From contig NZ_AP019822.1 in NCBI RefSeq assembly GCF_007990505.1, positions 2,226,730 to 2,290,729 of the forward strand: a stretch of DNA of 64,000 nucleotides, given 5' to 3'. Numbering within the stretch: position 1 is the stretch's first letter; every line of letters begins with the position of its first letter. Shown here one piece after another: positions 38,918-49,857 of the stretch. A model generated the notes under the pieces. The model did no database searches. It was not told the origin of the DNA and saw only the letters and a list, made by a program, of their open reading frames with translations. The stretch is from Pseudoleptotrichia goodfellowii (GTDB lineage Bacteria; Fusobacteriota; Fusobacteriia; Fusobacteriales; Leptotrichiaceae). Both the position numbers and the translations under genes were made by a program.

Positions 38918-40327
38918 TTAAAACTGAAAATAAATAAAAGGATTAAAACTTGAACCGGCAATAAACATTAGAGATATTAAAAATAATAAAATATACACTA
39001 TACTTTCAAATATTTCATATTTCACATTATCTACTTTTTTAATCATTCTTTCTTTTAAATAAGGAAAAATTGGAGTAGATAAAATAATAGCACAAAACCC
39101 TATAAAAAGTTTCCAGTTTTCGAGTTCCAAAAAGAAATATTCCAAATGATCAAAATTGATAAAAAATAATCTTTTTATATAGATTAAAGCTTTTAAAAAA
39201 TTTTCAGATCTGAAAAAGACCCAACCTATAGCTACTACAGTTAATGTATAAAAATGTTGGAAAAAGCGAGGTATTTTTTCTAATATTTTATTTAATCCCA
39301 ACCTTTCCAAAATTAAAAAAAATCCATGAAACAATCCCCAAAATACGAAATTCCATGCTGCTCCATGCCATAAACCTGTTAGAAAAAATACAATTATAAG
39401 ATTAATATAGGTTCTTTTTTTTCCACGATAACTTCCTCCTAAAGGTATGTAAAGATAATCTTTAAACCATGTAGATAATGATATATGCCATCTTCTCCAG
39501 AATTCCTGAACATTTTTTGAAATATAAGGATAATTAAAATTCTCCAAAAAATTAAATCCGAAAATCTTTCCTAATCCTATAGCCATATCTGAATACGCAG
39601 AAAAATCAAAAAATATTTGCATAGTATATCCGAAGATACCTAACCATGCAAGAGGTGTACTCATGTTTTCCCAAGATGTATTAAACACTGTATCTGCCCA
39701 AATACCCATAGTATTTGCTATCAGCATTTTTTTAAAAAGCCCTGAAATAAACCTTTTAATTCCGTAATTTATCATTTCAAAATCAATTTTTCTATTATTA
39801 ATTTCATTTTCCACATCAATATATCTTACAATCGGCCCTGCAATCAATTGCGGAAAAAGAAAAATATACAATCCTAAATTTATAAACTTTTTTTGTACTT
39901 TTATTTCTTTTCTGTATAAATCAATAACATAGGTCATTATCTGAAAAGTAAAAAAAGAAATCCCTATAGGTAAAGTGATTTTAGGAATATTCATAACAAA
40001 ATCGGAGTTAAATATTCTTACAATTCTTTGGATATTATATAAGAAAAAGAAAGTATATTTAAAAAACATTAATATTCCTAAATTCCAAATTATTGAAATA
40101 ATTAAAATTAACTTTTTATTATTTGACTTTTCCATCCATATTCCAAATAAAAAATTGATGTATGAAGAAAATAGAAACAACAGAGAATATGCTAATCCAC
40201 CCCAAGAATAAAATATAAATGACATTAGAAACAGCCATACATTTTTAAGTTTAGGATGCATAAAATAATAACCTAAAATTGTTAAAGGTAGAAATAAAAA
40301 TAAAAATACCGGTGATACAAAAACCAT
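38918..40327 (-). CDS. MBOAT-family O-acyltransferase (AlgI-like)
   Basis: A 469-residue membrane protein with about ten hydrophobic segments and the MBOAT signature region PYISKNVQEFWRRWHISLSTWFKDYLYIPLGG, then LTGLWHGAAWNFVFWGLFHG with the invariant His. Residue positions of the signature are about 270-345. AlgI-type proteins bring acyl groups across the membrane for polysaccharide O-acetylation by an SGNH partner. That partner is encoded immediately upstream but is split (40356-41582). Ribosome binding is weak (AAAGG 12 bases away). Confidence 0.92.
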   Translation of the reverse strand: MVFVSPVFLFLFLPLTILGYYFMHPKLKNVWLFLMSFIFYSWGGLAYSLLFLFSSYINFLFGIWMEKSNNKKLILIISIIWNLGILMFFKYTFFFLYNIQRIVRIFNSDFVMNIPKITLPIGISFFTFQIMTYVIDLYRKEIKVQKKFINLGLYIFLFPQLIAGPIVRYIDVENEINNRKIDFEMINYGIKRFISGLFKKMLIANTMGIWADTVFNTSWENMSTPLAWLGIFGYTMQIFFDFSAYSDMAIGLGKIFGFNFLENFNYPYISKNVQEFWRRWHISLSTWFKDYLYIPLGGSYRGKKRTYINLIIVFFLTGLWHGAAWNFVFWGLFHGFFLILERLGLNKILEKIPRFFQHFYTLTVVAIGWVFFRSENFLKALIYIKRLFFINFDHLEYFFLELENWKLFIGFCAIILSTPIFPYLKERMIKKVDNVKYEIFESIVYILLFLISLMFIAGSSFNPFIYFQF

Positions 40328-40355
40328 AAAAATTATAAACCTTTCTATTTTAATT

Positions 40356-41582
40356 TTATTTTTGAATTTTTTTTAAATAATTTACAAAATTTTCTACAAA
40401 TTCTAAATGAGATTTCGGTAAAGCTGCACTTGTATGTTCAATCAATAAAATATCATATTCATTAAGCATTTCTATATAGCTATTGTCATCAAATCCTTTA
40501 TTATCTATATTAGTAGAAATTTCACCTTCTTTTTCATAAGACAATGTCAAAGAATATTGATTATAATCATATTTTTTGAATTTTTTAAACGGCATATCTA
40601 TAACAAAAAAATTTTGTATTGATATCATAAAACTTGTAGATATAGCAAAAACTTTTGCAGTTCTGTTACTTTTATCAATTATTAAATCAATATTATAGTA
40701 CTCTTCATCAAAAGGAGTTGCAAAGTAAACATTCATTAAGTCCCTGGCATCATGATCACCTTCAAATGCAGGTTCTTTTTGAATTTTTATATCAGAAAGT
40801 TTTACTTTTGGTAATTCTAACCCGTTGTTTCTAAGTAATTTCACCATTTCAATAATTGTGTTTGAACTTCCTATTTTATTCCAGTGAACACCTGTATTCG
40901 GAAATGTTTTTATTCCCTGTTTTTTAAGATTTTTCATAATTTCGGTAGCATCTATATTTAAAATCTTGTTTTTATTTAAGTATGTCCCTAATTTTTTTCT
41001 AAGAACGGATTTCTGATCTTTTGTCATAATAGAGTTTATTACTTTAAATCTTAAAGGTAATTTTTCATCATATACTTCTGATTTATTGGGTGTTATCAAA
41101 TAAATCAATCTTTTATTATGAGATTTTAGATAGTTATCTATATATTTTATATTATCTAAATAATTATCTATCTCTTCATCATTTGCTTCATACATAATTT
41201 CCCATTGTAAGTCTTTATAAATCGGTTCCTCTTTTTTACTAAGATCGTACATTAGATACCTTCTTGTCCATGTTTCTAAATATAAACTGTTACTTTAACC
41301 TTTTTCAATATTATTTAAAGTACCGAAATTATATAAAATTTGATTCATTCCTTTTATTAAAAAAGTTCTTATCGGAAATGTATCTTTAAAATAATTATCA
41401 TATTTTTGTTGATATTTTCCTGATAAAATATTATTAAAATTAATTTCAGGTTTTTCAATATGTTCTGTGTTTCCAATAATTTTTGTTTGCAGATTAATTT
41501 TAAATATAAACAATATTGTAATAATTCCTATCATTGTACCGAATATAAAAATAAAAAACTTTCTTATTGTTTTGACTTTCAT
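40356..41582 (-). pseudogene. AlgJ/AlgX-like SGNH O-acetyltransferase split by an in-frame TAA
   Basis: Two open parts in the same frame, 41295-41582 (95 codons, membrane anchor MKVKTIRKFFIFIFGTMIGI and YDNYFKDTFPIRTF) and 40356-41252 (298 codons, catalytic part with KRLIYLITPNKSEVY and TFPNTGVHWNKIGSS), are separated by a TAA at 41295-41297 and 14 further sense codons reading SNSLYLETWTRRYL. Together they match the length and order of an AlgJ/AlgX-like protein. The TAA is therefore a likely nonsense mutation. A GAAGG six bases before the ATG at 41252 might allow the second part to be made, but it would lack the anchor and export signal. Confidence 0.72.
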
Positions 41583-41662
41583 ATAAATAGTATTTGTAAT
41601 AAATTACAACTCTCCTTCTATTAAACTCTATCTTAAATTTTACAGAATAATTAAAATCGGAT

Positions 41663-42424
41663 TTATAAAAATTTTTCTCTCATATATAATTCATCAAATG
41701 AAATATCTTCCATTTGCTTAATTGTATTTCTGTCATCAATTATTTTATGACTTTTTCCGTTTAATAATAAGACTCGTGTAGCATATTTACTTACTGTACC
41801 TAAATCGTGTGTTATAAGTATTATAGTTTTTTTCTTTTCGATAAGGTTTTGAAAAGAATCAAAACATTTTTTTTGGAAATTGGCATCTCCCACTGCCAGT
41901 ATTTCATCAAAAATATAAATGTCCCCATTAGCGTACATCCCTATAGAAAAAGCAAGTCTCATTAACATTCCGGATGAATAAAATTTTAAAGGAGTTTCGA
42001 TAAAATCTTCAACTTCTGCAAAAGAAAAAATTTCCGGTATTTTTTCTTTTATATATTTCTTTTTCATACCTAATAATACTCCATTTAATAAAGCATTATC
42101 ATAACCGCTTAACTCACTGTTAAATGCTACACCAAGTTCCAAAAAGGGAATAATTCTCCCGTCAGTTGTAATTTTTCCCTTTGTAGGGGAAGTTGTGCCG
42201 GCAATCATTTTAGCTAAAGTTGACTTTCCTGCCCCATTTCTTCCGACAATACACAATATTTCTCCGGCTTCTATTCTCATACTTAGATTTTCCACTGCAA
42301 TTAATTCTTCTATTTTTTTATTTTCTTCTTTATATTTTTTGTAATTTAATACAAAACTTTTTAAAGAGTTAAAAGGAACAACATATTTTTTATATCTTTT
42401 AGTTACATTATTTATTTCAATCAT
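41663..42424 (-). CDS. wzt: O-antigen ABC exporter ATPase (Wzt-type, short form)
   Basis: A 253-residue ABC ATPase that powers export of lipid-linked O-chain across the inner membrane. Walker A GRNGAGKST is at 61-69, the signature YSSGMLMRLAFS at ~149-160 and Walker B IYIFDE at 169-174; FLELGVAFNSELSGYDN is typical of Wzt/TagH/KpsT proteins. It lacks the C-terminal carbohydrate-binding domain found in ~400-residue Wzt proteins that recognise a capped chain end. It overlaps the permease gene by four bases (ATGA). Confidence 0.93.
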   Translation of the reverse strand: MIEINNVTKRYKKYVVPFNSLKSFVLNYKKYKEENKKIEELIAVENLSMRIEAGEILCIVGRNGAGKSTLAKMIAGTTSPTKGKITTDGRIIPFLELGVAFNSELSGYDNALLNGVLLGMKKKYIKEKIPEIFSFAEVEDFIETPLKFYSSGMLMRLAFSIGMYANGDIYIFDEILAVGDANFQKKCFDSFQNLIEKKKTIILITHDLGTVSKYATRVLLLNGKSHKIIDDRNTIKQMEDISFDELYMREKFL

Positions 42425-43194
42425 AAGTAATCAGCCACCTTTGTCCCTAATTTTCTTTTTACAATCATTGAAATTACAGTCCACAATATCACAGATAAAA
42501 TAAAAGAAGTTAAATGAGCTGTAGATTCCCAAGATCCGTTAACACCGAAGAAAGCAGCTTTTATCTCTTCAATAGGATACGCCAACGGATTCAAAAAATA
42601 ATATATTTTCAAATATTCTTGCGGAATAGCTATTGTATAAATTATCGGAGTAAGAAAAACACCATATGTCAATATAATATCCCATATATTCTGTAAATCT
42701 CTGAACAAGACATTTACAGTAGCTAAAAGAATATTTATTGAAATTATAAAAATACCATATAAAATCAAAAAAAACAAAAATCTAAAAATATCACTAAAAG
42801 AATTTATAAGTATCTTTTTTTGAATAAAAAAAACAATAAGAAATATTATCATTGTTAAAAAAAAGTTCATTAATGCCGTTAAATACGAAGCTACAGGCAA
42901 TATTTCTTTATCTATTTTTATCTTTGTAACAATTGATTTTTTACCGATATATGAATTTAAACCATTTCCCGTTGCTTCAACAAAAAAATTCCACAACAAA
43001 ACTCCTAAAAACAATCTTAACGGATAATCTTCTGAAACATCTATCTTTAAAAAAACTTTAAAAACTGTATAATATGCAAAAAATTGTAATAACGGTTTTA
43101 AAAATGACCATAAAAAACCTATTTTACTATTTTGATATCTTGTTTTCAAATCCATTTGAGATATTACAAATAATATTTCTTTGTTTTTAAACAT
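42421..43194 (-). CDS. wzm: O-antigen ABC exporter permease (Wzm-type)
   Basis: A 257-residue ABC-2 type membrane protein with six hydrophobic segments. The N-terminal DLKTRYQNSKIGFLWSFLKPLLQF block and LNPLAYPIEEIKAAFFG near the end are the usual signature of Wzm/TagG/KpsM permeases. It works with the overlapping ATPase gene downstream. The start has AAGGAG and follows the upstream GT gene by three bases. Confidence 0.94.
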   Translation of the reverse strand: MFKNKEILFVISQMDLKTRYQNSKIGFLWSFLKPLLQFFAYYTVFKVFLKIDVSEDYPLRLFLGVLLWNFFVEATGNGLNSYIGKKSIVTKIKIDKEILPVASYLTALMNFFLTMIIFLIVFFIQKKILINSFSDIFRFLFFLILYGIFIISINILLATVNVLFRDLQNIWDIILTYGVFLTPIIYTIAIPQEYLKIYYFLNPLAYPIEEIKAAFFGVNGSWESTAHLTSFILSVILWTVISMIVKRKLGTKVADYL

Positions 43195-43197
43195 TTC

Positions 43198-44487
43198 TTA
43201 TTCTCCTTCGAAAATTTTTACATGTAATTTTATATTATTTTCAAGATTGTAAATTTTCAAGCATTCATCTATTTTTGAAGTATAGTCCTCTTTATAGTTT
43301 CTTATTTTTCCTGCCAACTCAATATAATTTCCTATATCAAATCTACTGAAAGTATCAGGAAAATATTTATTTAATTCAGTAAATGCTTTATTATTTGAAT
43401 AAAGTGATTTTATTTTTGTTTCCAGAACTAAAGATGCTATTCCTGAACCGCTTTGATTTACCTCTAAGTAAGGTAATACTGCAAAATCACAACAATATAA
43501 AGCATCTAAAAAATCATCATCATTTAAATTACCTAAAAAACGAACTCTGCCCGATAAGGAATTTTCTTTTTTATTTTCTTCAAATTTCATGCTGATGCTA
43601 TCTTTAAATATTTTTTCTTTTCCCTCTTCCTTTTTTTTCTCATCTATTGTCTCTATAATATGCATAAGTTTTGCTAAATACCCATCACAAGGGCAGTATT
43701 CCAATATAGACATAGGATGTTGTGAACCGAATATTAAAAGTTTATAATTATCAGGTAAATAAGGAAGTGCTTTTATTATAGTTTCATGCCCTTTATATTC
43801 TGATATATATCCGAATATTCCAATTGTTTTATCATTCTTTTCCAAATCATATTTTTCTTTGAATTTCTCAACTTCACTATCATTTCTTTTTCTTAAACGA
43901 GCTTTTTCATCTAAAAACGTCAAAGGAAAATCATATACATTATTAAAATCAAAAAATCTTTCTATATTTTTTTTATCTTTTTTTGTATGAACGATTATAT
44001 TTGAATTATATTTCTTAGAATGAATTTTTATTAATTTTATCACGTCTTTATATAATTGTTTAAAATATATTTCATTTTTTATTCTTCTCATATTTTCAAC
44101 AATATTTTTGCTTGAGAACAATATTTTTAAAGTTTTTAAACTGAACATTGCTTTTGGCAAATCAACTCTATGCATAGTTACTATTAAATTATTGGAAGTT
44201 TCTATTAATTTTTTGACTCTTCTGCATATATCACCTTTTGTATTTCCGTATAACCCTGCTTCAAACTGTATATTAACATAATCATATTTTTTCAAAGACT
44301 CTGCTATCTCATCTATATGTTTATCAGCTATTTTTTTTATATTTGAATTATTACTTGATAAAAGATCTATTTGTAACGGCAAAACATCAACTTCATAATA
44401 TTTTGAAAACCCTTGTCTCAATACTTCTGTATAGGATGCATTTCCGCATGATTCATTATAACTGCTTATTATTGCTAATTTTTTCAT
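43198..44487 (-). CDS. Family 4-like glycosyltransferase
   Basis: A 429-residue GT4-fold enzyme beginning KKLAIISSYNESCGNASYTEVL, with GIFGYISEYKGHETIIKAL in the donor domain and LPYLEVNQSGSGIASLVLETK as a divergent EX7E region. The long middle part (~150-330) is charged. It sits directly before wzm, where chain-building GTs usually lie. The ATG at 44487 is preceded directly by an in-frame TAA. The only good Shine-Dalgarno (AAAGGAG) is about 36 bases upstream, with a hairpin between. Confidence 0.82.
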   Translation of the reverse strand: MKKLAIISSYNESCGNASYTEVLRQGFSKYYEVDVLPLQIDLLSSNNSNIKKIADKHIDEIAESLKKYDYVNIQFEAGLYGNTKGDICRRVKKLIETSNNLIVTMHRVDLPKAMFSLKTLKILFSSKNIVENMRRIKNEIYFKQLYKDVIKLIKIHSKKYNSNIIVHTKKDKKNIERFFDFNNVYDFPLTFLDEKARLRKRNDSEVEKFKEKYDLEKNDKTIGIFGYISEYKGHETIIKALPYLPDNYKLLIFGSQHPMSILEYCPCDGYLAKLMHIIETIDEKKKEEGKEKIFKDSISMKFEENKKENSLSGRVRFLGNLNDDDFLDALYCCDFAVLPYLEVNQSGSGIASLVLETKIKSLYSNNKAFTELNKYFPDTFSRFDIGNYIELAGKIRNYKEDYTSKIDECLKIYNLENNIKLHVKIFEGE

Positions 44488-44536
44488 TTATATTTGTATT
44501 TTAAAATATATATTAAAATACGACTCCTTTCTCTTT

Positions 44537-45442
44537 TTATATTTTTATTTTTATTTCAGATATCCCCAGTATATTTTTTAATAATTTATTATCCAATAAC
44601 GTACAATTAGCTCTTTTTTCTGTAAAAATTTTATTATCACTTTCCATTAAAATCGGCACTATAAGTTTCTTATCACAATTGTACTTCTCAGCAATCATTA
44701 AACCTATATCATACTTAGACAAATTTTCATCTCCCGAAACATTAATACATTTCGGCATTTCTGAAGTATATCTCTCCATCAATTTTAATATTAATTCTGT
44801 TAATGTATTAAAATCTAATGCTGATTTTAGAGCATCTGAAAACATTTCAATCGATTTTTTATTTGTAATATTATCCACTATTACATCATAAAAATGTTTT
44901 TTATTTTTTTCTAAACTTGGACCTATTAAAAAAGGAAATCTTAATACATTATAACCGTAGCCTTTTACAATAGCTTCTGCTACAACTTTATTTTTTCCAT
45001 AGATATTCACAGGATTTAAAATATCTTCTTCGGAAAATTTTTTATTTTTTTCTCCTGCTCCATAAACCATCTCTGTTGAAGAATAAAAGAAACACTCTAC
45101 ATTTTCTATTGAATTCACAAAAGATGATAACGATGTTACATTTATATTCCATGCTTTTCTCGGATTTTTCTTTACCAAATCGGGAGCATGATAAGCTGCA
45201 AGATAAAGTACTTTTACTTTTCCATACTCTTTACATTTTATATTTAATTTTTCTATATCTGATTGTTTTGTTATATCACACTCTAACCACTCAAGACGAC
45301 TTGTATTCTCTTTTCCTTCTATGTTACAATCAACAGCCAATATTTTTTTATCAGTTTTTTCTATGATATTTTTTATCATATAAGAACCTATAAATCCATT
45401 CGCTCCTACAATTAAGTATACATTTTGTTTTTCATTATTCAT
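44537..45442 (-). CDS. NAD-dependent epimerase/dehydratase (possible GDP-6-deoxysugar reductase)
   Basis: An SDR protein of about 301 residues: VYLIVGANGFIGSYMI (NAD(P) binding), SSTEMVYG, and catalytic YGKNKVVAE. I choose the ATG at 45442 with GGAG twelve bases upstream; an in-frame ATG at 45460 lies deeper in the cupin gene. Its place next to gmd suggests it reduces GDP-4-keto-6-deoxy-mannose (Rmd-like, giving GDP-D-rhamnose) or acts on a related intermediate. A dTDP-sugar or UDP-sugar substrate is also possible. Confidence 0.75.
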   Translation of the reverse strand: MNNEKQNVYLIVGANGFIGSYMIKNIIEKTDKKILAVDCNIEGKENTSRLEWLECDITKQSDIEKLNIKCKEYGKVKVLYLAAYHAPDLVKKNPRKAWNINVTSLSSFVNSIENVECFFYSSTEMVYGAGEKNKKFSEEDILNPVNIYGKNKVVAEAIVKGYGYNVLRFPFLIGPSLEKNKKHFYDVIVDNITNKKSIEMFSDALKSALDFNTLTELILKLMERYTSEMPKCINVSGDENLSKYDIGLMIAEKYNCDKKLIVPILMESDNKIFTEKRANCTLLDNKLLKNILGISEIKIKI

Positions 45443-45791
45443 AAATATCTTTTTCTCCATTTTCTAATTCGACTCCTTTATCATACATTGATACCATAAC
45501 TGTATCTTCTAAAAAAATAAACCTATGTTTTATAAAAGAATGTATCATAAACATATCACCTTTTTTGAACGTATTTTCTTCTTTTTCTTCCCCTTTTTCT
45601 AATAACAATTTTATTTTTCCTTCTATAATATAAAATGCTTCATTACATATTTTGTGATAATGACCTCCCCGTTCAGAGTCTTTTTTTGAATATAATACAT
45701 TTACTTGTTTCCATCCTTCTCTTACTAACTGTATCAATGCCCCTCCAGAATTTCTAAATTCAAAATCTGGTTTCATCATTTCGACTAACAT
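45435..45791 (-). CDS. Small cupin protein, sugar-modifying or regulatory
   Basis: A 118-residue single-domain cupin. The metal site is RGGHYHKICNEAFYIIEG (His44, His46, Glu51), with a second His near residue 84 or 89. Small cupins in O-antigen operons are often nucleotide-sugar isomerases or epimerases, but others are binding proteins. Between gmd and an SDR gene, it may act on the GDP-4-keto sugar. GGAGG precedes the ATG and its 3' end overlaps the SDR start. Confidence 0.72.
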   Translation of the reverse strand: MLVEMMKPDFEFRNSGGALIQLVREGWKQVNVLYSKKDSERGGHYHKICNEAFYIIEGKIKLLLEKGEEKEENTFKKGDMFMIHSFIKHRFIFLEDTVMVSMYDKGVELENGEKDIYE

Positions 45792-45808
45792 ATTTTCCTC
45801 CTACTTTA

Positions 45809-47948
<2,140 letters not shown>

Positions 47949-47972
47949 AATTATATTTCTCCTTCAATTTTT

Positions 47973-48836
47973 TTATTTAATTAATGATTTTAAATACTTT
48001 CCATATTCGGTATTTTTCATTATTCCGGCTTTTTCCATTATTTCTCTTTTTTCTATCCAGCCTTTATTATAAGCTATTTCTTCTATACATGCAACATAAA
48101 ATCCCTGTCTTTTTTGAATTGCTTCAACAAAATTAGCTGCTTCAAGTAAAGCGTCATGAGTTCCTGTATCGAGCCATGCCATACCGCGTCCGAGTTTATT
48201 TACCTTTAATGAATTCTCTTTTAAATACATTTTATTTACTGAAGTAATTTCCAGCTCTCCCCGTTTCGACGGCTTTACATTTTTTGCTTTTTTTATTACG
48301 GAATTGTCATAAAAATACAATCCCGTTATTGCATAGTCGGACTTAGGATTCTCAGGTTTTTCTTCCAATGAAGTTACATTGTCGTTTTTATCAAATCCCA
48401 CTACTCCATAAGCTGTCGAATCCTTTACCGGATACCCGAATATCACAGCCCCGTTTTCCAATTTTGCTGTTTCTTCCAATAGTCCTGAAAAGCCATTTCC
48501 GTAAAAAAGATTGTCTCCGAGTATGAGAGCAACATTATCACTTCCTATAAATTTTTCTCCTATCAAAAATGCTTCTGCCAGTCCGTTAGGTTCTTCCTGT
48601 ATTTCATATTCTATCTTTAATCCTAATCCGTCTCCGTTTCCCAACAATTCTTTAAAAATCGGCAAATCTCTGCATGTAGAGATTATAAGAATTTCCCTTA
48701 TATCTGCAAGCATCAGAACAGATAACGGATAATATATCATGGGTTTATCATATATCGGAAGTATCTGTTTTGAAATAGAAACTGTCAACGGATGAAGTCT
48801 TGTACCTCTTCCTCCTGCAAGAATAATTCCTTTCAT
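47973..48836 (-). CDS. rfbA: Glucose-1-phosphate thymidylyltransferase
   Basis: RfbA (RmlA) starts dTDP-L-rhamnose synthesis by making dTDP-glucose. The 287-residue protein has [49 protein letters not shown] and [18 protein letters not shown], all typical, and normal length. AGGAG precedes the ATG. It lies between manC and manA, mixing the two sugar pathways in one transcript. Confidence 0.97.
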   Translation of the reverse strand: MKGIILAGGRGTRLHPLTVSISKQILPIYDKPMIYYPLSVLMLADIREILIISTCRDLPIFKELLGNGDGLGLKIEYEIQEEPNGLAEAFLIGEKFIGSDNVALILGDNLFYGNGFSGLLEETAKLENGAVIFGYPVKDSTAYGVVGFDKNDNVTSLEEKPENPKSDYAITGLYFYDNSVIKKAKNVKPSKRGELEITSVNKMYLKENSLKVNKLGRGMAWLDTGTHDALLEAANFVEAIQKRQGFYVACIEEIAYNKGWIEKREIMEKAGIMKNTEYGKYLKSLIK

Positions 48837-48869
48837 AAAAATATTCTCCTAAGTTTTAAATATTCACTT

Positions 48870-49829
48870 TTATTCTATAACAGTTCTCAATATTTGGAGA
48901 TCTCCTTTTAATGTTACATTCATATGAGGAGGAACAAGTATCGATTCTCCTTTTCTGATTTCCAGTGAGTAATCATCCTGATTTATTGTTCCTTTTCCTT
49001 CCAAAATAGAGTAAATAATCATACTTTCATTATTTCTGTCGTCAAAAGTTTTGTTTATTTTGATTTTATCAATAGAATAATATTTTTTTCTTATTAAATT
49101 TTTTCTTGTTTCATTTTCTTTGAAGTCAGTATTTACAATATTCACTTTTCTGTCAAAATCGATAGTATCTGCAGACTCTTTAATATGCAGTTTTCTCTTC
49201 ACACCGTTTTCAATTCTGTCAAAATCATAAATTCTGTAAGTAATATCGGAATTTTCCTGTATTTCAGCAAAAAGCACACTTCCTTTCAGTGAAGCGTGTA
49301 CCGTTCCCGGCACAATATCAATAAAATCTCCTTTTTTAACAGACTTTTCTTCAAACATTCCTTCAAAATCATTATTTTCGGCTTTTGTTAAAAACTGTTC
49401 TTTCGTAATTCCCGGTTTCATTCCCATTATAAGAACGGCATCGTCGCTTGCTTCCATAATATACCATGATTCACTTTTTCCCAATTCATTATGATTTTTC
49501 AAAGCCGTTTCATCATCGGGATGAACCTGTATGGACAGTCTGTCATTTACATCAAGATATTTAATAAGTAAAGGAAATCTGTCTTTGTATTCATTGTAAA
49601 CTTTATTTCCTACAAGTTTTTCTTTATACTCATCGTAAACTTCCTGTAAAGTTTTACCTGCAAGTTCTCCGTTTTCAACGATACTCATTCCGTTGGGATG
49701 AGCCGATATTTCCCAGGATTCACCTATTTTCTTATTTTCAGGAAGTTTCATATTCAGTTTTGTCTCAAATTCCCGTCCTCCCCAGACTTTTTCAATAAAT
49801 ACTTTCTTAAATTTTAACGGATACAGCAT
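48870..49829 (-). CDS. manA: Mannose-6-phosphate isomerase, class I
   Basis: ManA interconverts fructose-6-P and mannose-6-P, giving the entry point of GDP-mannose synthesis. The 319-residue zinc enzyme has KVWGGREFE, GESWEISAHPNG, SIQVHPDDETA (zinc ligands) and VPGTVHASLKGSVLFAEIQ. It is the short bacterial form. GGAGG precedes the ATG, and it follows the initiating sugar transferase gene by 28 bases. Confidence 0.95.
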   Translation of the reverse strand: MLYPLKFKKVFIEKVWGGREFETKLNMKLPENKKIGESWEISAHPNGMSIVENGELAGKTLQEVYDEYKEKLVGNKVYNEYKDRFPLLIKYLDVNDRLSIQVHPDDETALKNHNELGKSESWYIMEASDDAVLIMGMKPGITKEQFLTKAENNDFEGMFEEKSVKKGDFIDIVPGTVHASLKGSVLFAEIQENSDITYRIYDFDRIENGVKRKLHIKESADTIDFDRKVNIVNTDFKENETRKNLIRKKYYSIDKIKINKTFDDRNNESMIIYSILEGKGTINQDDYSLEIRKGESILVPPHMNVTLKGDLQILRTVIE

Positions 49830-49857
49830 TTTTCCTCCTAATTAAAGCGTTATATTC

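Noticed and set aside
45443..45460. Upstream ATG of the SDR gene at 45460
   Set aside because: It has no ribosome site, while the ATG at 45442 has GGAG upstream and begins closer to the NAD-binding motif.
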